64,000 nucleotides of DNA, taken from an uncultured Selenomonadaceae bacterium. Lineage in GTDB: Bacteria > Bacillota > Negativicutes > Selenomonadales > Selenomonadaceae. Below are positions 9,945 to 18,280 of this stretch, in pieces. The notes beneath the pieces were generated by a model, which saw only the letters and a program-made list of their open reading frames with translations, made no database searches and was not told where the DNA came from. The position numbers and the translations under genes are program-made. The stretch spans positions 8,900 through 72,899 of the forward strand of contig CALELM010000045.1 of NCBI GenBank assembly GCA_937902665.1, in the 5' to 3' direction. Within the stretch, counting starts at the first letter, position 1, and the number at the start of each line of letters is the position of its first letter.

Positions 9945-10682
9945 TCACTCGCCCTTTTCTTCCTGCCTCATCAGCTCATAAAGCTCCACCATATCATGAA
10001 TATGCCGTATTTCCTCACGTCCCAGTTCGTGAAACACACCTGCTGCTCCTGCTTGGTAAAAATAAACAGATGCCGATCCCGCACTGCCAACCATCTTCAA
10101 TGCCTCCAAAGCTTCCGGTCCCGCATCTACAACAAAATGCTCCGTCACGCTTTCCGCACCGTTTCCCAGCTTGTCCCTGCGAACACTCGGATCAAATCCA
10201 AGCGTTGTTTCCCAGCCATCTGCCCGAATCGTCAAATGATCTCCATGCACCCAGCCGTAATCATCATCTTCCACAGAAGAATAATAAAAGACATCATTCT
10301 TCAAGACGCTGCTCTCTGCCCCCTCCTGTATAAAGGGACGCAAAAAAACTCCTGAGTCCTGTTTTTCCGGTGCAGGAAAAAGATAGTAAACGATACCGCC
10401 CCTAGATACAGAGGTCATTTTATCCTTTAGCTGCTTCATACGTTTTCGCCTTTCCTGTTCCACAGCTTTTTTCTTTTCCCGCTCCATATCCCGCTTCTTC
10501 TTCGATTCCTTTTCCTTTTCTTTTTGTGCCTTTTTTGCCTGTGGAGCATCGTCTCCCGCTTCTGCTTTCTTCTGTGCAAGAATTGCTTGCTGCTGCGATA
10601 CAACATAGTATGCCGTGCCGCCTGCAATCATAATAGAGAGATAGATTCCAATTGCAACGATGATTATATGTGATTTTTTCAC
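9945..10682 (-). CDS. uncharacterised membrane-anchored coiled-coil protein
   Basis: I do not recognise this 245-residue protein. It has one N-terminal transmembrane helix (about residues 6-25), then a highly charged Lys/Glu/Arg-rich stretch (about 35-80) that should form a coiled coil or extended linker, then a soluble domain of about 155 residues. The topology suggests a single-pass protein with the C-terminal domain outside the cytoplasm, but no family motif or catalytic signature is visible. Of the possible starts, GTG 10682 has GGAG six bases upstream; TTG 10694 has GGGGAAAGG. It lies between rnj and dnaE and its stop is two bases from the dnaE start, so it is probably cotranscribed with dnaE. 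Confidence 0.8.
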   Translation of the reverse strand: MKKSHIIIVAIGIYLSIMIAGGTAYYVVSQQQAILAQKKAEAGDDAPQAKKAQKEKEKESKKKRDMEREKKKAVEQERRKRMKQLKDKMTSVSRGGIVYYLFPAPEKQDSGVFLRPFIQEGAESSVLKNDVFYYSSVEDDDYGWVHGDHLTIRADGWETTLGFDPSVRRDKLGNGAESVTEHFVVDAGPEALEALKMVGSAGSASVYFYQAGAAGVFHELGREEIRHIHDMVELYELMRQEEKGE

Positions 10683-10730
10683 GGCAATCTCCAATCCTTT
10701 CCCCGTAATCGATCAGCGATTCTCCCATCA

Positions 10731-10761
10731 TAAAAAAGCCGGAACTCCTGCAAGTTCCGGC
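10731..10761 (-). terminator. intrinsic terminator of rnj
   Basis: A perfect GCCGGAACT/AGTTCCGGC-type stem (10738-10761) is followed on the minus strand by six Ts (10737 down to 10732). It lies ten bases past the RNase J stop codon and separates rnj from the 9945-10682/dnaE unit. Confidence 0.9.
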
Positions 10762-10770
10762 ATGCCTCTA

Positions 10771-12435
10771 TCAGATTTCCATAATAATCGGCAAAATCAT
10801 TGGACGGCGGCGTGTCTTCTCAAAAAGATACCTTCCCAATGCATCACGAACATTTGACTTGATAACAGACCATTCCGTCACATTTTCATCTTCGCAACGC
10901 TCCAATGCCTGCACCACGCGAGCCTTCGCCTCATCCATCAAAGCTTCCGACTCCCTCACATACACAAAGCCTCTGGAAACGATATCCGGACCTGCAACCA
11001 CACGTCCGCCTGCTCGATCCATAGTGACTACCACAATCAAAATACCATCTTGGGAAAGCTGCCGCCTGTCACGAAGCACAATATTCCCGACATCGCCAAC
11101 CCCCAGACCGTCAACCATGACCATGCCTGCCGTAACCTTGCCTGCAACACAGCCCCTGTCTTTTGTAAATTCAAGGATTTGCCCATTTTCGCCAATAAAG
11201 ACATTTTCCTTCGGCATACCAAGCTCACGAGCCAGCTGTGCATGTTTCACCAAATGGTGATACTCGCCATGCACTGGAATAAAGAATTTCGGACGCACAA
11301 GATTGTGAATGAGCTTTAGCTCCTCACGGCTTGCATGACCTGATACATGGATTCCCTCATTACGTCCATAAATCACGTTCGCACCAAGCTTCAGCAGATT
11401 ATCTACCGTCTTGGCTACCAGCTTCTCATTCCCCGGAATTGGTGTTGCGGAAATAATGACCGTATCCCCTGGAACAATGCCGACCTTGCGATGGTCTGAC
11501 ATCGCCATGCGCGTAAGTGCAGACATCGGCTCACCTTGGCTGCCTGTTGTAATAATGACCACCTTGTTCATCGGGAAATTATTGATCTCGTCAATATCAA
11601 TAATCGTCCCTTCCGGTGCATTGATATACCCCAGCTCCAGCGAAATATTCACAACATTGACCATACTGCGTCCCAAAACAGCCACCCTCCGCTTATAACG
11701 GACAGCCGTATCGATAACCTGTTGGATACGATGTACGTTAGACGAGAATGTCGCAATAATAATACGTTGCCGAGCGTTGCTGAACGCCTTATCAAAGGCT
11801 ACCCCGATCGTGCTTTCGCTTGGCGTATGACCTTCACGCTCCGCATTCGTGCTGTCTGCCATCATGACAAGAACGCCCTTGCTGCCAAGCTCCGAAAAAC
11901 GGCGGAAATCCGTCATCTTTCCATCAACCGGCGTATAATCCAGCTTAAAGTCACCTGTATGGACGATCATGCCAACCGGTGTCTTAATGGATAAACCAAC
12001 CGCATCAGGAATACTGTGGTTCACACGGATAAATCCAACACTGAAACAGCCGACATTGATAATATCCCCCTGCATCACAGAATGCAGGTTGCTGGAATCC
12101 ACACCATTTTCTTTCAATCGACCTTCCAAGATACCAAGTGTCAAACGAGTACCATAAACCGGAACATTCATCTTCTTCAAGACATAAGGAAGTGCACCAA
12201 TATGATCCTCATGCCCATGTGTCAAAACGATTGCCTTTACCATATCTTGATTTTCCAGCAAGTAGGTAATATCTGGAATAACAAGGTCTACTCCCAGCAT
12301 ATCCTCCTCTGGAAACATCAAGCCAGAATCAATCAAGAGGATCTCATCATCCACTCGAATTACCGTCATGTTCTTTCCGATTTCCCCCAAACCGCCTAAT
12401 GGGATAATCTGAAGCTTCTGTTGTACTTTCGCCAA
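10771..12435 (-). CDS. rnj: ribonuclease J
   Basis: Metallo-beta-lactamase-fold RNase with 5'-exonuclease and endonuclease activity, central to mRNA turnover in Firmicutes. The 554-residue length is normal for the family. The zinc motif HGHEDH is at 73-78 (H73, H75, D77, H78), followed by the beta-CASP domain with its PGN-type motif and the C-terminal domain ending at a usual position. The start is assigned to TTG 12435: GGAGGTG lies nine bases upstream, whereas in-frame codons further up are at the wrong distance. It has its own promoter, divergent from tRNA-Asn, and its own terminator. Only one rnj copy is in the window, so RNase J1 and J2 cannot be distinguished. Confidence 0.95.
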   Translation of the reverse strand: MAKVQQKLQIIPLGGLGEIGKNMTVIRVDDEILLIDSGLMFPEEDMLGVDLVIPDITYLLENQDMVKAIVLTHGHEDHIGALPYVLKKMNVPVYGTRLTLGILEGRLKENGVDSSNLHSVMQGDIINVGCFSVGFIRVNHSIPDAVGLSIKTPVGMIVHTGDFKLDYTPVDGKMTDFRRFSELGSKGVLVMMADSTNAEREGHTPSESTIGVAFDKAFSNARQRIIIATFSSNVHRIQQVIDTAVRYKRRVAVLGRSMVNVVNISLELGYINAPEGTIIDIDEINNFPMNKVVIITTGSQGEPMSALTRMAMSDHRKVGIVPGDTVIISATPIPGNEKLVAKTVDNLLKLGANVIYGRNEGIHVSGHASREELKLIHNLVRPKFFIPVHGEYHHLVKHAQLARELGMPKENVFIGENGQILEFTKDRGCVAGKVTAGMVMVDGLGVGDVGNIVLRDRRQLSQDGILIVVVTMDRAGGRVVAGPDIVSRGFVYVRESEALMDEAKARVVQALERCEDENVTEWSVIKSNVRDALGRYLFEKTRRRPMILPIIMEI

Positions 12436-12552
12436 AAAAAACACACCTCCGAAAATATTTTTTTGTATAAATCCCTTCCTGTTTCCTAATTTTCCGTTCA
12501 AATAACCAAAATTTGTGATATAGAAGTCCGTTCCGCCTACTCGTTATCTATT

Positions 12553-12581
12553 ATTTTAACATTGAACGCTCTTTATTGCAA
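12553..12581 (-). promoter_or_regulatory. sigma-A-type promoter of rnj
   Basis: On the minus strand, TTGCAA (12576-12581) and TAAAAT (12553-12558) are separated by 17 bases. Transcription would begin near 12546, giving a 5' leader of about 110 bases before the TTG start of rnj. Confidence 0.55.
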
Positions 12582-12625
12582 ATTTATTTCCGTTAAAGTC
12601 CAATCCCACGAATTGCAACAATATC

Positions 12626-12654
12626 TTGACAGAAATTTAAAACAATGATACAAT
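12626..12654 (+). promoter_or_regulatory. sigma-A-type promoter of tRNA-Asn
   Basis: A consensus -35 TTGACA (12626-12631) and a near-consensus -10 TACAAT (12649-12654) are 17 bases apart. The tRNA begins 32 bases downstream. It is one of the strongest-looking promoters in the window. Confidence 0.85.
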
Positions 12655-12685
12655 TCATTCCGTTAGAAATTTACAGTACTATTAT

Positions 12686-12761
12686 TCCTCGATAGCTCAG
12701 TCGGTAGAGCACCTGACTGTTAATCAGGCTGTCGCAGGTTCGAATCCTGCTCGAGGAGCCA
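12686..12761 (+). tRNA. tRNA-Asn (anticodon GTT)
   Basis: The 76-base cloverleaf has a perfect seven-pair acceptor stem (TCCTCGA with TCGAGGA), a D-arm with the GGTAGAGC segment, anticodon stem CTGAC/GTCAG-type pairs around GTT at 12719-12721, and a T-arm with GGTTCGAATCC. The discriminator is G and the CCA end (12759-12761) is encoded. It stands alone, with its own promoter and terminator, just upstream of tadA. Confidence 0.97.
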
Positions 12762-12772
12762 TTTTGCAAGCG

Positions 12773-12799
12773 AGAGTGCAGCGTGTCTGCACTCTTTTT
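12773..12799 (+). terminator. intrinsic terminator after tRNA-Asn
   Basis: AGAGTGCAG (12773-12781) pairs perfectly with CTGCACTCT (12787-12795) across a five-base loop and is followed by a run of Ts. It would end the tRNA transcript; tadA begins 29 bases further on, so tadA may depend on readthrough or a promoter not identified. Confidence 0.85.
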
Positions 12800-12827
12800 G
12801 ATTTGTATGGAGCGGAGGTGTTTCATC

Positions 12828-13307
12828 ATGCTTTTAAGCGATGAAGAATATATGCGTCTTGCCTTAGAGGAAGCATGGGCTGCTTATCATTTGGAAGAAG
12901 TGCCGATTGGAGCAGTGCTGGTGGATAATAGCGATGGCTCCATTGTCTCCCGTGGTCATAACATGCGAGAGACTTGGAAGGATGCAACAGCACATGCAGA
13001 GATAATTGCCATTCGCAATGCATGTGAAAGCCTCGGAAAGTGGAGGCTTTCCGGCTTAACGCTTTATGTAACCATCGAACCATGTCCCATGTGTGCAGGA
13101 GCGTTAGTAATGAGCCGAGTGGATCGACTGGTTTATGGAAGCACAGATGCCAAAGCTGGCGCTGCGGAATCTATCTTCAATATTGTCGACCACAGCACGC
13201 TGAATCATCGCTTGCAGGTGACAGCAGGCGTACTGCAAGAGGAATGTGCTGATATTATGAAACGCTTTTTTTCAGGAAGAAGAAAAAAACTTCATCAGCG
13301 GAAATAA
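12828..13307 (+). CDS. tadA: tRNA-specific adenosine deaminase
   Basis: TadA deaminates A34 to inosine in tRNA-Arg(ACG), allowing wobble decoding. The 159-residue protein shows the cytidine-deaminase-fold zinc site: HAE (AHAEIIAI) with the catalytic Glu, and PCPMC in TIEPCPMCAGA. Length and order match the family. The ATG at 12828 follows GGAGGTG at the right distance; the open frame upstream runs through the tRNA terminator and is not coding. It is the only housekeeping protein gene in this part on the plus strand. Distinction from guanine or cytidine deaminases rests on the IEPCPMCAGA context and is fairly secure. Confidence 0.95.
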   Translation: MLLSDEEYMRLALEEAWAAYHLEEVPIGAVLVDNSDGSIVSRGHNMRETWKDATAHAEIIAIRNACESLGKWRLSGLTLYVTIEPCPMCAGALVMSRVDRLVYGSTDAKAGAAESIFNIVDHSTLNHRLQVTAGVLQEECADIMKRFFSGRRKKLHQRK

Positions 13308-13442
13308 TACCTTGCCTCAAGGACGAGGACCAATTTAAAATTTATCTATCTAACTCTTTTTCACTCGTTAAATCATATTCGATAGTGTCTGAGAATAACA
13401 AAGGTATTAATAAATTACAGAACCATTGGTACAAAAGGAACA

Positions 13443-13488
13443 AAGGATGGCGTGACAAAATTCAAAAACATTTTGCCACGCCATCCTT
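13443..13488. terminator. bidirectional hairpin between tadA and the Ntn hydrolase
   Basis: AAGGATGGCGTG (13443-13454) pairs perfectly with CACGCCATCCTT (13477-13488), extended inwards by CAAAA/TTTTG. The genes on either side converge, so it can serve both, but T-rich tails are interrupted on both sides, so efficiency is uncertain. Confidence 0.7.
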
Positions 13489-13491
13489 ACT

Positions 13492-14700
13492 TTATTTCAG
13501 CGAATAGTCGTAATACTTGTCATACCGTTCGTAAATCGAAACACTCATGGTTTTGTTTTCAAGATCATAAACCGTATTATGCACTGTAAACCAAAGTCTG
13601 TTCGGATTTTCTAATTTAGGATCTTTCAATATTTTTTCCATTAGTGTCTCATCCTGTTTCATTCTGTCAAGTATTTCCAAGCTATGCTCTTTCATATTTG
13701 CATAATTTATGAAGTTTTCACCAAAAACAGGATGATCTGAGAAGCAGGTATACGGATTATCCAAATTTTCTCCGGGAGCATATTCTCCGTCCTGCCGGTT
13801 TGAGTTGGAGAAGCGGATTGACTGCATCAGTGCTTTCATGGTCTCAACCGAATCAACCGTATTTCTGTTATCAGCAAGTTTACGGTATCTTTCAACTCCC
13901 ATTGAATTATCCGAATAGATATTCTTTTCCGTATCCGCAAGATGCAGGTAGAAATTGGTCAGTACGGATTCATCTTCCATAACAATGAGCTTTTCACCGT
14001 CCGGCTTGGTGTTGTCAAATTCCACAACATAGGTTTTATCTTTATCGGCTATGAGGAAATGGATTTCAAATCCCATGGCAACAAGTCCCATGACATCACG
14101 GGTGTTGACAATATCAATATTTTTCATCAGCTCGATTGCTTCATCTGCCGTAGCGGCCTTGTCAAGCAAATACCGGACGACACAAAGCTGTGCAACTTCT
14201 TCTTTCCCCGGATTTGTGTGCATAGTCAATCCGCCGACATCAGCGGCATTGACACAGTTGCTTTCAACAACAAGTCCTTTTTCATTGATACCGTCAAGAA
14301 GCACCAACGGAATAAGTTTTTTTGCATCTTCGCCAAGTCCCGACTCCATAACATCACTTGAAAGCCACAGCAAGCCGCCTACCATTCCAACGGTAGCATA
14401 ACGATTCTTCTTTCTGGTAGTTTTAACCACGATTTCTGCGACATCTCCGGCAACAAAATCAAAGTTCCGTCCCAAATAGCTGCCTTTCTTGACAGCAGAA
14501 CAGCCACCCTTCAAAAAGTCAATGTTACCATATCCACTTTTTGTCAAGAGATACCCGTAATCGTAATCATCGCAAGTGACCTCGTACAGGTTAGCCGCCA
14601 CCCTGCGGGCATCATATTCACTGGTTTCCCCTTTCGTAAAACTGCAAAGAGAAAGGACGAGAACCAGCATCACAGTAATTGACAATATTTTTCTCATCAT
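13492..14700 (-). CDS. exported linear-amide C-N hydrolase (choloylglycine hydrolase / acylase family)
   Basis: This 402-residue protein is an N-terminal-nucleophile hydrolase of the bile-salt hydrolase/penicillin V acylase superfamily, which cleaves amide bonds such as those of conjugated bile acids or N-acyl amino acids. It has a signal peptide (about 1-23). The likely nucleophile is C67, in GGCSAVKKGSYLGRNFDF, where Cys followed by GRN-DF matches the family active site; it would be exposed by autocleavage after G66. The ~40-residue segment between signal peptide and C67 would therefore be a propeptide. AGGAG lies upstream of two adjacent ATGs (14700 and 14697). It is a single gene between hairpins, next to the GTPase-Sel1 gene. 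Substrate cannot be assigned. Confidence 0.8.
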   Translation of the reverse strand: MMRKILSITVMLVLVLSLCSFTKGETSEYDARRVAANLYEVTCDDYDYGYLLTKSGYGNIDFLKGGCSAVKKGSYLGRNFDFVAGDVAEIVVKTTRKKNRYATVGMVGGLLWLSSDVMESGLGEDAKKLIPLVLLDGINEKGLVVESNCVNAADVGGLTMHTNPGKEEVAQLCVVRYLLDKAATADEAIELMKNIDIVNTRDVMGLVAMGFEIHFLIADKDKTYVVEFDNTKPDGEKLIVMEDESVLTNFYLHLADTEKNIYSDNSMGVERYRKLADNRNTVDSVETMKALMQSIRFSNSNRQDGEYAPGENLDNPYTCFSDHPVFGENFINYANMKEHSLEILDRMKQDETLMEKILKDPKLENPNRLWFTVHNTVYDLENKTMSVSIYERYDKYYDYSLK

Positions 14701-14746
14701 GATTCTCCTTCGAGCAAGCGCAAATCACTTATGCACAGCATCTTTT

Positions 14747-17700
14747 TCATACTAAGAAATGATATATAACACCTGCACCTGCCGCAGGAACAGCAAGCCA
14801 TACCAAACAACCTTTAGAGGAAGACTTCCCTGCCGCAGCGTTGCAGCTGCGCAGCTTTTCCTTTGCCTCTGGGCTTCCTTTCTCTGCTGCCTTTCCGTAC
14901 CACTTGACAGCTTCTTCCATATCTGCAGGAATCCCCTTGCCGAACTGGTAGCAATCACCGAGGTTGATCTGCGCCATGATATCTCCTTGATCTGCTGCCT
15001 TGTGATACCAATAAAATGCCTCTGACGGATTTTCGGCAACCCCCATGCCTGTACCGTAGCAATCCCCCAAAATACTCTGTGCCTCAGCGTATCCCTGTTC
15101 TGCTGCCATTCTGTACCACTTAACAGCCTGCGTGCTGTCTTTCACGACACCGTTGCCTTCACTGTAGCAATCCCCAAGATTTATCTGTGCCACGGCATGT
15201 CCCTGCATAGCTGCTTTTTGATACCACCTCGCAGCCATTGCCTTATCCTCAGCAATTCCTATGCCCCGATAGAAGCAAAAGCCCAAAAGATTCTGCGCTT
15301 CCGCCAGTCCCTGCTTTGCCGCTTTCTCATACCACTTGACAGCCTCCGCCTTGTCCTCCGCAATGCCTCTGCCAAATCGGAAGCAATCTCCTAGGTTGGT
15401 CTGTGCTTCTGCACTGCCTTGCTCGGCCGCCTTTCGATACCAGCGAACAGCCTCTGCTTCATCCTTTGCTGTCCCAGTCCCCATTCGATAGCAATCTCCC
15501 AAGGAATTCTGCGCATCAACATTCCCCTGCTCAACTGCCTTTTGAAACCATCGTACCGCCTCTGCTTCGTCCTTCGCTATTCCAGTACCCTTGCGATAGC
15601 AATCGCCCAAAGCATATTGTGCCTTAACATTCCCTTGCTCAGCTGCCTTTCGATACCACTTGACTGCTTTGCTTTCGTCCTTCAATGCGCCTATGCCAAA
15701 CTGGTAGTAAGTCCCTAAAAGATACTGCGCATCAGCCTCGCCTTTCTCTGCTGATTTCTTGTACCACCTAGCAGCCTCTGCCTCATCCTGCGCAATGCCT
15801 ATGCCCTGCTGATAGCAATGGCCCAGCCAGCATGCAGCCTTTGCTTCCCCCTGCTCCGCCGCCTTTTGATACCACTTGACTGCCTCTGCTTCATCTTGGG
15901 CAACTCCTATACCGGATTGATAGCAATATCCCAACCAGCATTCTGCCTTTGCATTTCCCTGCTCCGCCGACTTTTGATACCATTTGACAGCTTCTGTTTC
16001 ATCCTTCTGTACGCCCTTGCCCAACCGATAACAGTAGCCCAGCCAGCACTCTGCCTTCGCTTCGCCTTGCTCGGCTGCCTTTTGATACCACCTGACAGCC
16101 TCCGCTTCGTCCTTCTCCACGCCTTTGCCCAGCCGATAGCAGTAGCCCAGCCAGCACTCTGCCCTTGCATCTCCCTGTTCAGCTGCTTTTCGATACCATT
16201 TAACAGCCTCCGCTTCGTTCTTCTCGACTCCTGAACCTACGCTGTAGCAATAGCCCAATTTGCTTTGTGCTTCTGCATTTCCTTTCTCTGCTGCCGTTTT
16301 ATACAGTTTGACAGCTTCCGCATCGTTCTTCTCGATACCTTCACCAGTACCATAGCAAGCTCCCAATTTGCTTTGTGCTTCCACATTCCCCTGCGCAGCT
16401 GCCTTTTGGTACCATTTAACAGCTTCCAGCGTGTCTTTTGGAATTCCTCTGCCCTCAAAATAGCAATCTCCCAAGCTGACCTGTGCCGCGTCAATGCCCT
16501 GCTCGGCTGCCTTTTGATACCACTTGACCGCCTCTTCTTCATTTTCAGCAACCCCAATGCCCTTTAAGTAGCAATCTCCTAAGTTGCTCTGCGCAAGGGG
16601 ATTGCCCTGCACTGCCGCCTTTTTGTACCACTTGACTGCCTCTACGCTGTTTGCATCAATCCCTTCACCGAATTGATAGCAATATCCCAAACTGTTTTGC
16701 GCTGCCGCCTCGCCCTGCCTAGTTGCCTTTCTGTACCATTTGACTGCCTCTACCTTGTTCTCAGGAACGCCGTCGCCTTCATAATAGCAGTCACCTAAAT
16801 AGTTCTGTGCCTTGGCATGACCTTGCTCGGCTGCCTTTTGGTACCAACGGAATGCCTCCTCCTTATCCTTGGGAACGGTTGTCCCATTATAATACGCTTC
16901 TGCTAGGTGATATTGCGTCTCGCTATCCCCTTTTTCTGCCAAAAGCTTGTTCCAGTAAAAGACTTTATCGCCATCGCCATCATACAGCTCTGCCAACAGA
17001 GATTGTGCCGGCCTGTAATGCCGCACTGCAGCATCTTCCAAGAAGTAGATTGCCTTCTTTCTATCCTTTTCAACTACAATTCCTGCAAGATGAAGCACTC
17101 CAAGAAAATTCAGGATTGCAGCATTCTTCCTTGCTTCCTCACAATACCGATAAATGGGATACAGCATACTTTCTGCCATTTCCTGCAGCATGCTTTCCTG
17201 CTTCCTCAGCTTGATGTACTCAGCATAATTGCCATCTAGATAGGACTGTGCTTTCTGCCGGATTCCATCCAAGAATGTCCCTATCTGCAACGCACTATCT
17301 CCAAAACGATCAAGCAAGCCGTCCAAAACTTGCTTTTCCTTGCTGGAATGCATCTTATCCCACAAGTATTCCTCCAGCCTGCCTATATTGCTCTTTTCCG
17401 TCAAATCGTCCCGCAATAAGTTTTTGCCTTCCCATGCAAGTTTTGCAGAAATTCCCATTAGCTCCTGCAGGTCAATGGCAAGCTCCTTTTTTAAATTTTC
17501 CAAAAATTGCTGCAGGTCAACGCCCTGTTCCAGCAAATCTATTTTGTTTGCCACAAGCAATATTTTGACTTTGGAAGCGAGTGCCTTCATGACATTCACT
17601 TCCGCCCTCGATGCTTCTTTCGTTGCATCCATCACCCAAAGAATCGCTTCTGCTTGCTCCATGAACACACGCATTGCCTCAGCATGTATCTTCTTGATAG

Positions 17701-18154
17701 CATGCAGACCCGGTGTTTCAATGATTGTTGTTGTCCGCAGGATATCCAACGGCATTTGCCGTTCAACATATGCGACCTTCTCACGCAGCATAGCTGCTTC
17801 TTCCGCATATTCTTCTGACATCAAACGGAAGAAATCAGCAAGGCTCACCTCTTCGCTCGTATCGTCTTGATAATGCAGTAAGAGGCGCTCCCTCTCCCCA
17901 TAGCACAGCTTTGCCACGAATGCCTTAATGGAAGCTTTATTTTCTCCCCAAAAAGCCTGTCCTGCCAAAGCCTGAAGCAAGGTCGTTTTTCCTACAGAGC
18001 TCTCGCCCATTACTATAACGACAATTGGATCCCTTGCTTTCTGGGCAGCTTCCGCTATTGGTGCAAAAAACTGCGCGTACTCTGTCTCCTTGCTCCAAGA
18101 GTCATAAAATTCATTAAAACAATCAAGGACACGTTGAACGGTCAACTCTTTCAT
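14747..18154 (-). CDS. P-loop GTPase fused to about 20 Sel1-like repeats, with C-terminal membrane anchor
   Basis: This 1135-residue protein has an N-terminal GTPase domain: Walker A GESSVGKT (50-57), a switch II-like ETPG (146-149, where most GTPases have DTPG/DxxG), and NKID (203-206). A helical linker follows (about 270-350). From about residue 366 to 1105 there are two degenerate and about 19 regular Sel1-like repeats of exactly 36 residues, with the pattern EAVKWYxKAAEQGxAxAQxxLGxCYxxGxG. Such repeats form a superhelical protein-binding scaffold. A hydrophobic segment (about 1116-1135) suggests tail anchoring to a membrane. The ATG at 18154 has AAAGGA about ten bases upstream; frame upstream of it lacks support. 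The function is unknown; membrane-linked signalling or remodelling is only a guess. Confidence 0.88.
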   Translation of the reverse strand: MKELTVQRVLDCFNEFYDSWSKETEYAQFFAPIAEAAQKARDPIVVIVMGESSVGKTTLLQALAGQAFWGENKASIKAFVAKLCYGERERLLLHYQDDTSEEVSLADFFRLMSEEYAEEAAMLREKVAYVERQMPLDILRTTTIIETPGLHAIKKIHAEAMRVFMEQAEAILWVMDATKEASRAEVNVMKALASKVKILLVANKIDLLEQGVDLQQFLENLKKELAIDLQELMGISAKLAWEGKNLLRDDLTEKSNIGRLEEYLWDKMHSSKEKQVLDGLLDRFGDSALQIGTFLDGIRQKAQSYLDGNYAEYIKLRKQESMLQEMAESMLYPIYRYCEEARKNAAILNFLGVLHLAGIVVEKDRKKAIYFLEDAAVRHYRPAQSLLAELYDGDGDKVFYWNKLLAEKGDSETQYHLAEAYYNGTTVPKDKEEAFRWYQKAAEQGHAKAQNYLGDCYYEGDGVPENKVEAVKWYRKATRQGEAAAQNSLGYCYQFGEGIDANSVEAVKWYKKAAVQGNPLAQSNLGDCYLKGIGVAENEEEAVKWYQKAAEQGIDAAQVSLGDCYFEGRGIPKDTLEAVKWYQKAAAQGNVEAQSKLGACYGTGEGIEKNDAEAVKLYKTAAEKGNAEAQSKLGYCYSVGSGVEKNEAEAVKWYRKAAEQGDARAECWLGYCYRLGKGVEKDEAEAVRWYQKAAEQGEAKAECWLGYCYRLGKGVQKDETEAVKWYQKSAEQGNAKAECWLGYCYQSGIGVAQDEAEAVKWYQKAAEQGEAKAACWLGHCYQQGIGIAQDEAEAARWYKKSAEKGEADAQYLLGTYYQFGIGALKDESKAVKWYRKAAEQGNVKAQYALGDCYRKGTGIAKDEAEAVRWFQKAVEQGNVDAQNSLGDCYRMGTGTAKDEAEAVRWYRKAAEQGSAEAQTNLGDCFRFGRGIAEDKAEAVKWYEKAAKQGLAEAQNLLGFCFYRGIGIAEDKAMAARWYQKAAMQGHAVAQINLGDCYSEGNGVVKDSTQAVKWYRMAAEQGYAEAQSILGDCYGTGMGVAENPSEAFYWYHKAADQGDIMAQINLGDCYQFGKGIPADMEEAVKWYGKAAEKGSPEAKEKLRSCNAAAGKSSSKGCLVWLAVPAAGAGVIYHFLV
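14840..17059 (-). repeat. 108-bp tandem coding repeats (Sel1 units)
   Basis: The Sel1 portion of the GTPase gene is a tandem array with a strict 108-base period. Units seven to nine (containing AECWLGYCYRLGKGV in successive copies) are nearly identical, pointing to recent internal duplication, while the outer units are more diverged. Confidence 0.9.
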
Positions 18155-18280
18155 GCAGAACCATATCCTTTCTTTATCCCTTGCCCCCCACACGCATGAG
18201 CAACAAGTATCTACATCACATACGCACCAAAGGGAACACACTCATTCTAATCAACATTTCCCCTGAAAAATTTTTGCATA

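Noticed and set aside
12686..12800. tRNA-Asn as an integration site for a mobile element
   Set aside because: The tRNA is intact, no direct repeat of its 3' end was seen nearby, and housekeeping tadA follows immediately. No integrase is present.
14634..14700. Possible lipoprotein signal in the Ntn hydrolase (LSLC near residue 19)
   Set aside because: The residue before the Cys is Leu, which does not fit a lipobox (Ala, Gly or Ser expected); a normal signal peptide is more likely.
14840..17059. Regular 108-base repeats that could be taken for a CRISPR-like or satellite array
   Set aside because: The period is an exact multiple of three, the units encode the Sel1 consensus, and there are no short identical repeats with unique spacers. 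No cas genes are present and no CRISPR array was found anywhere in the window.
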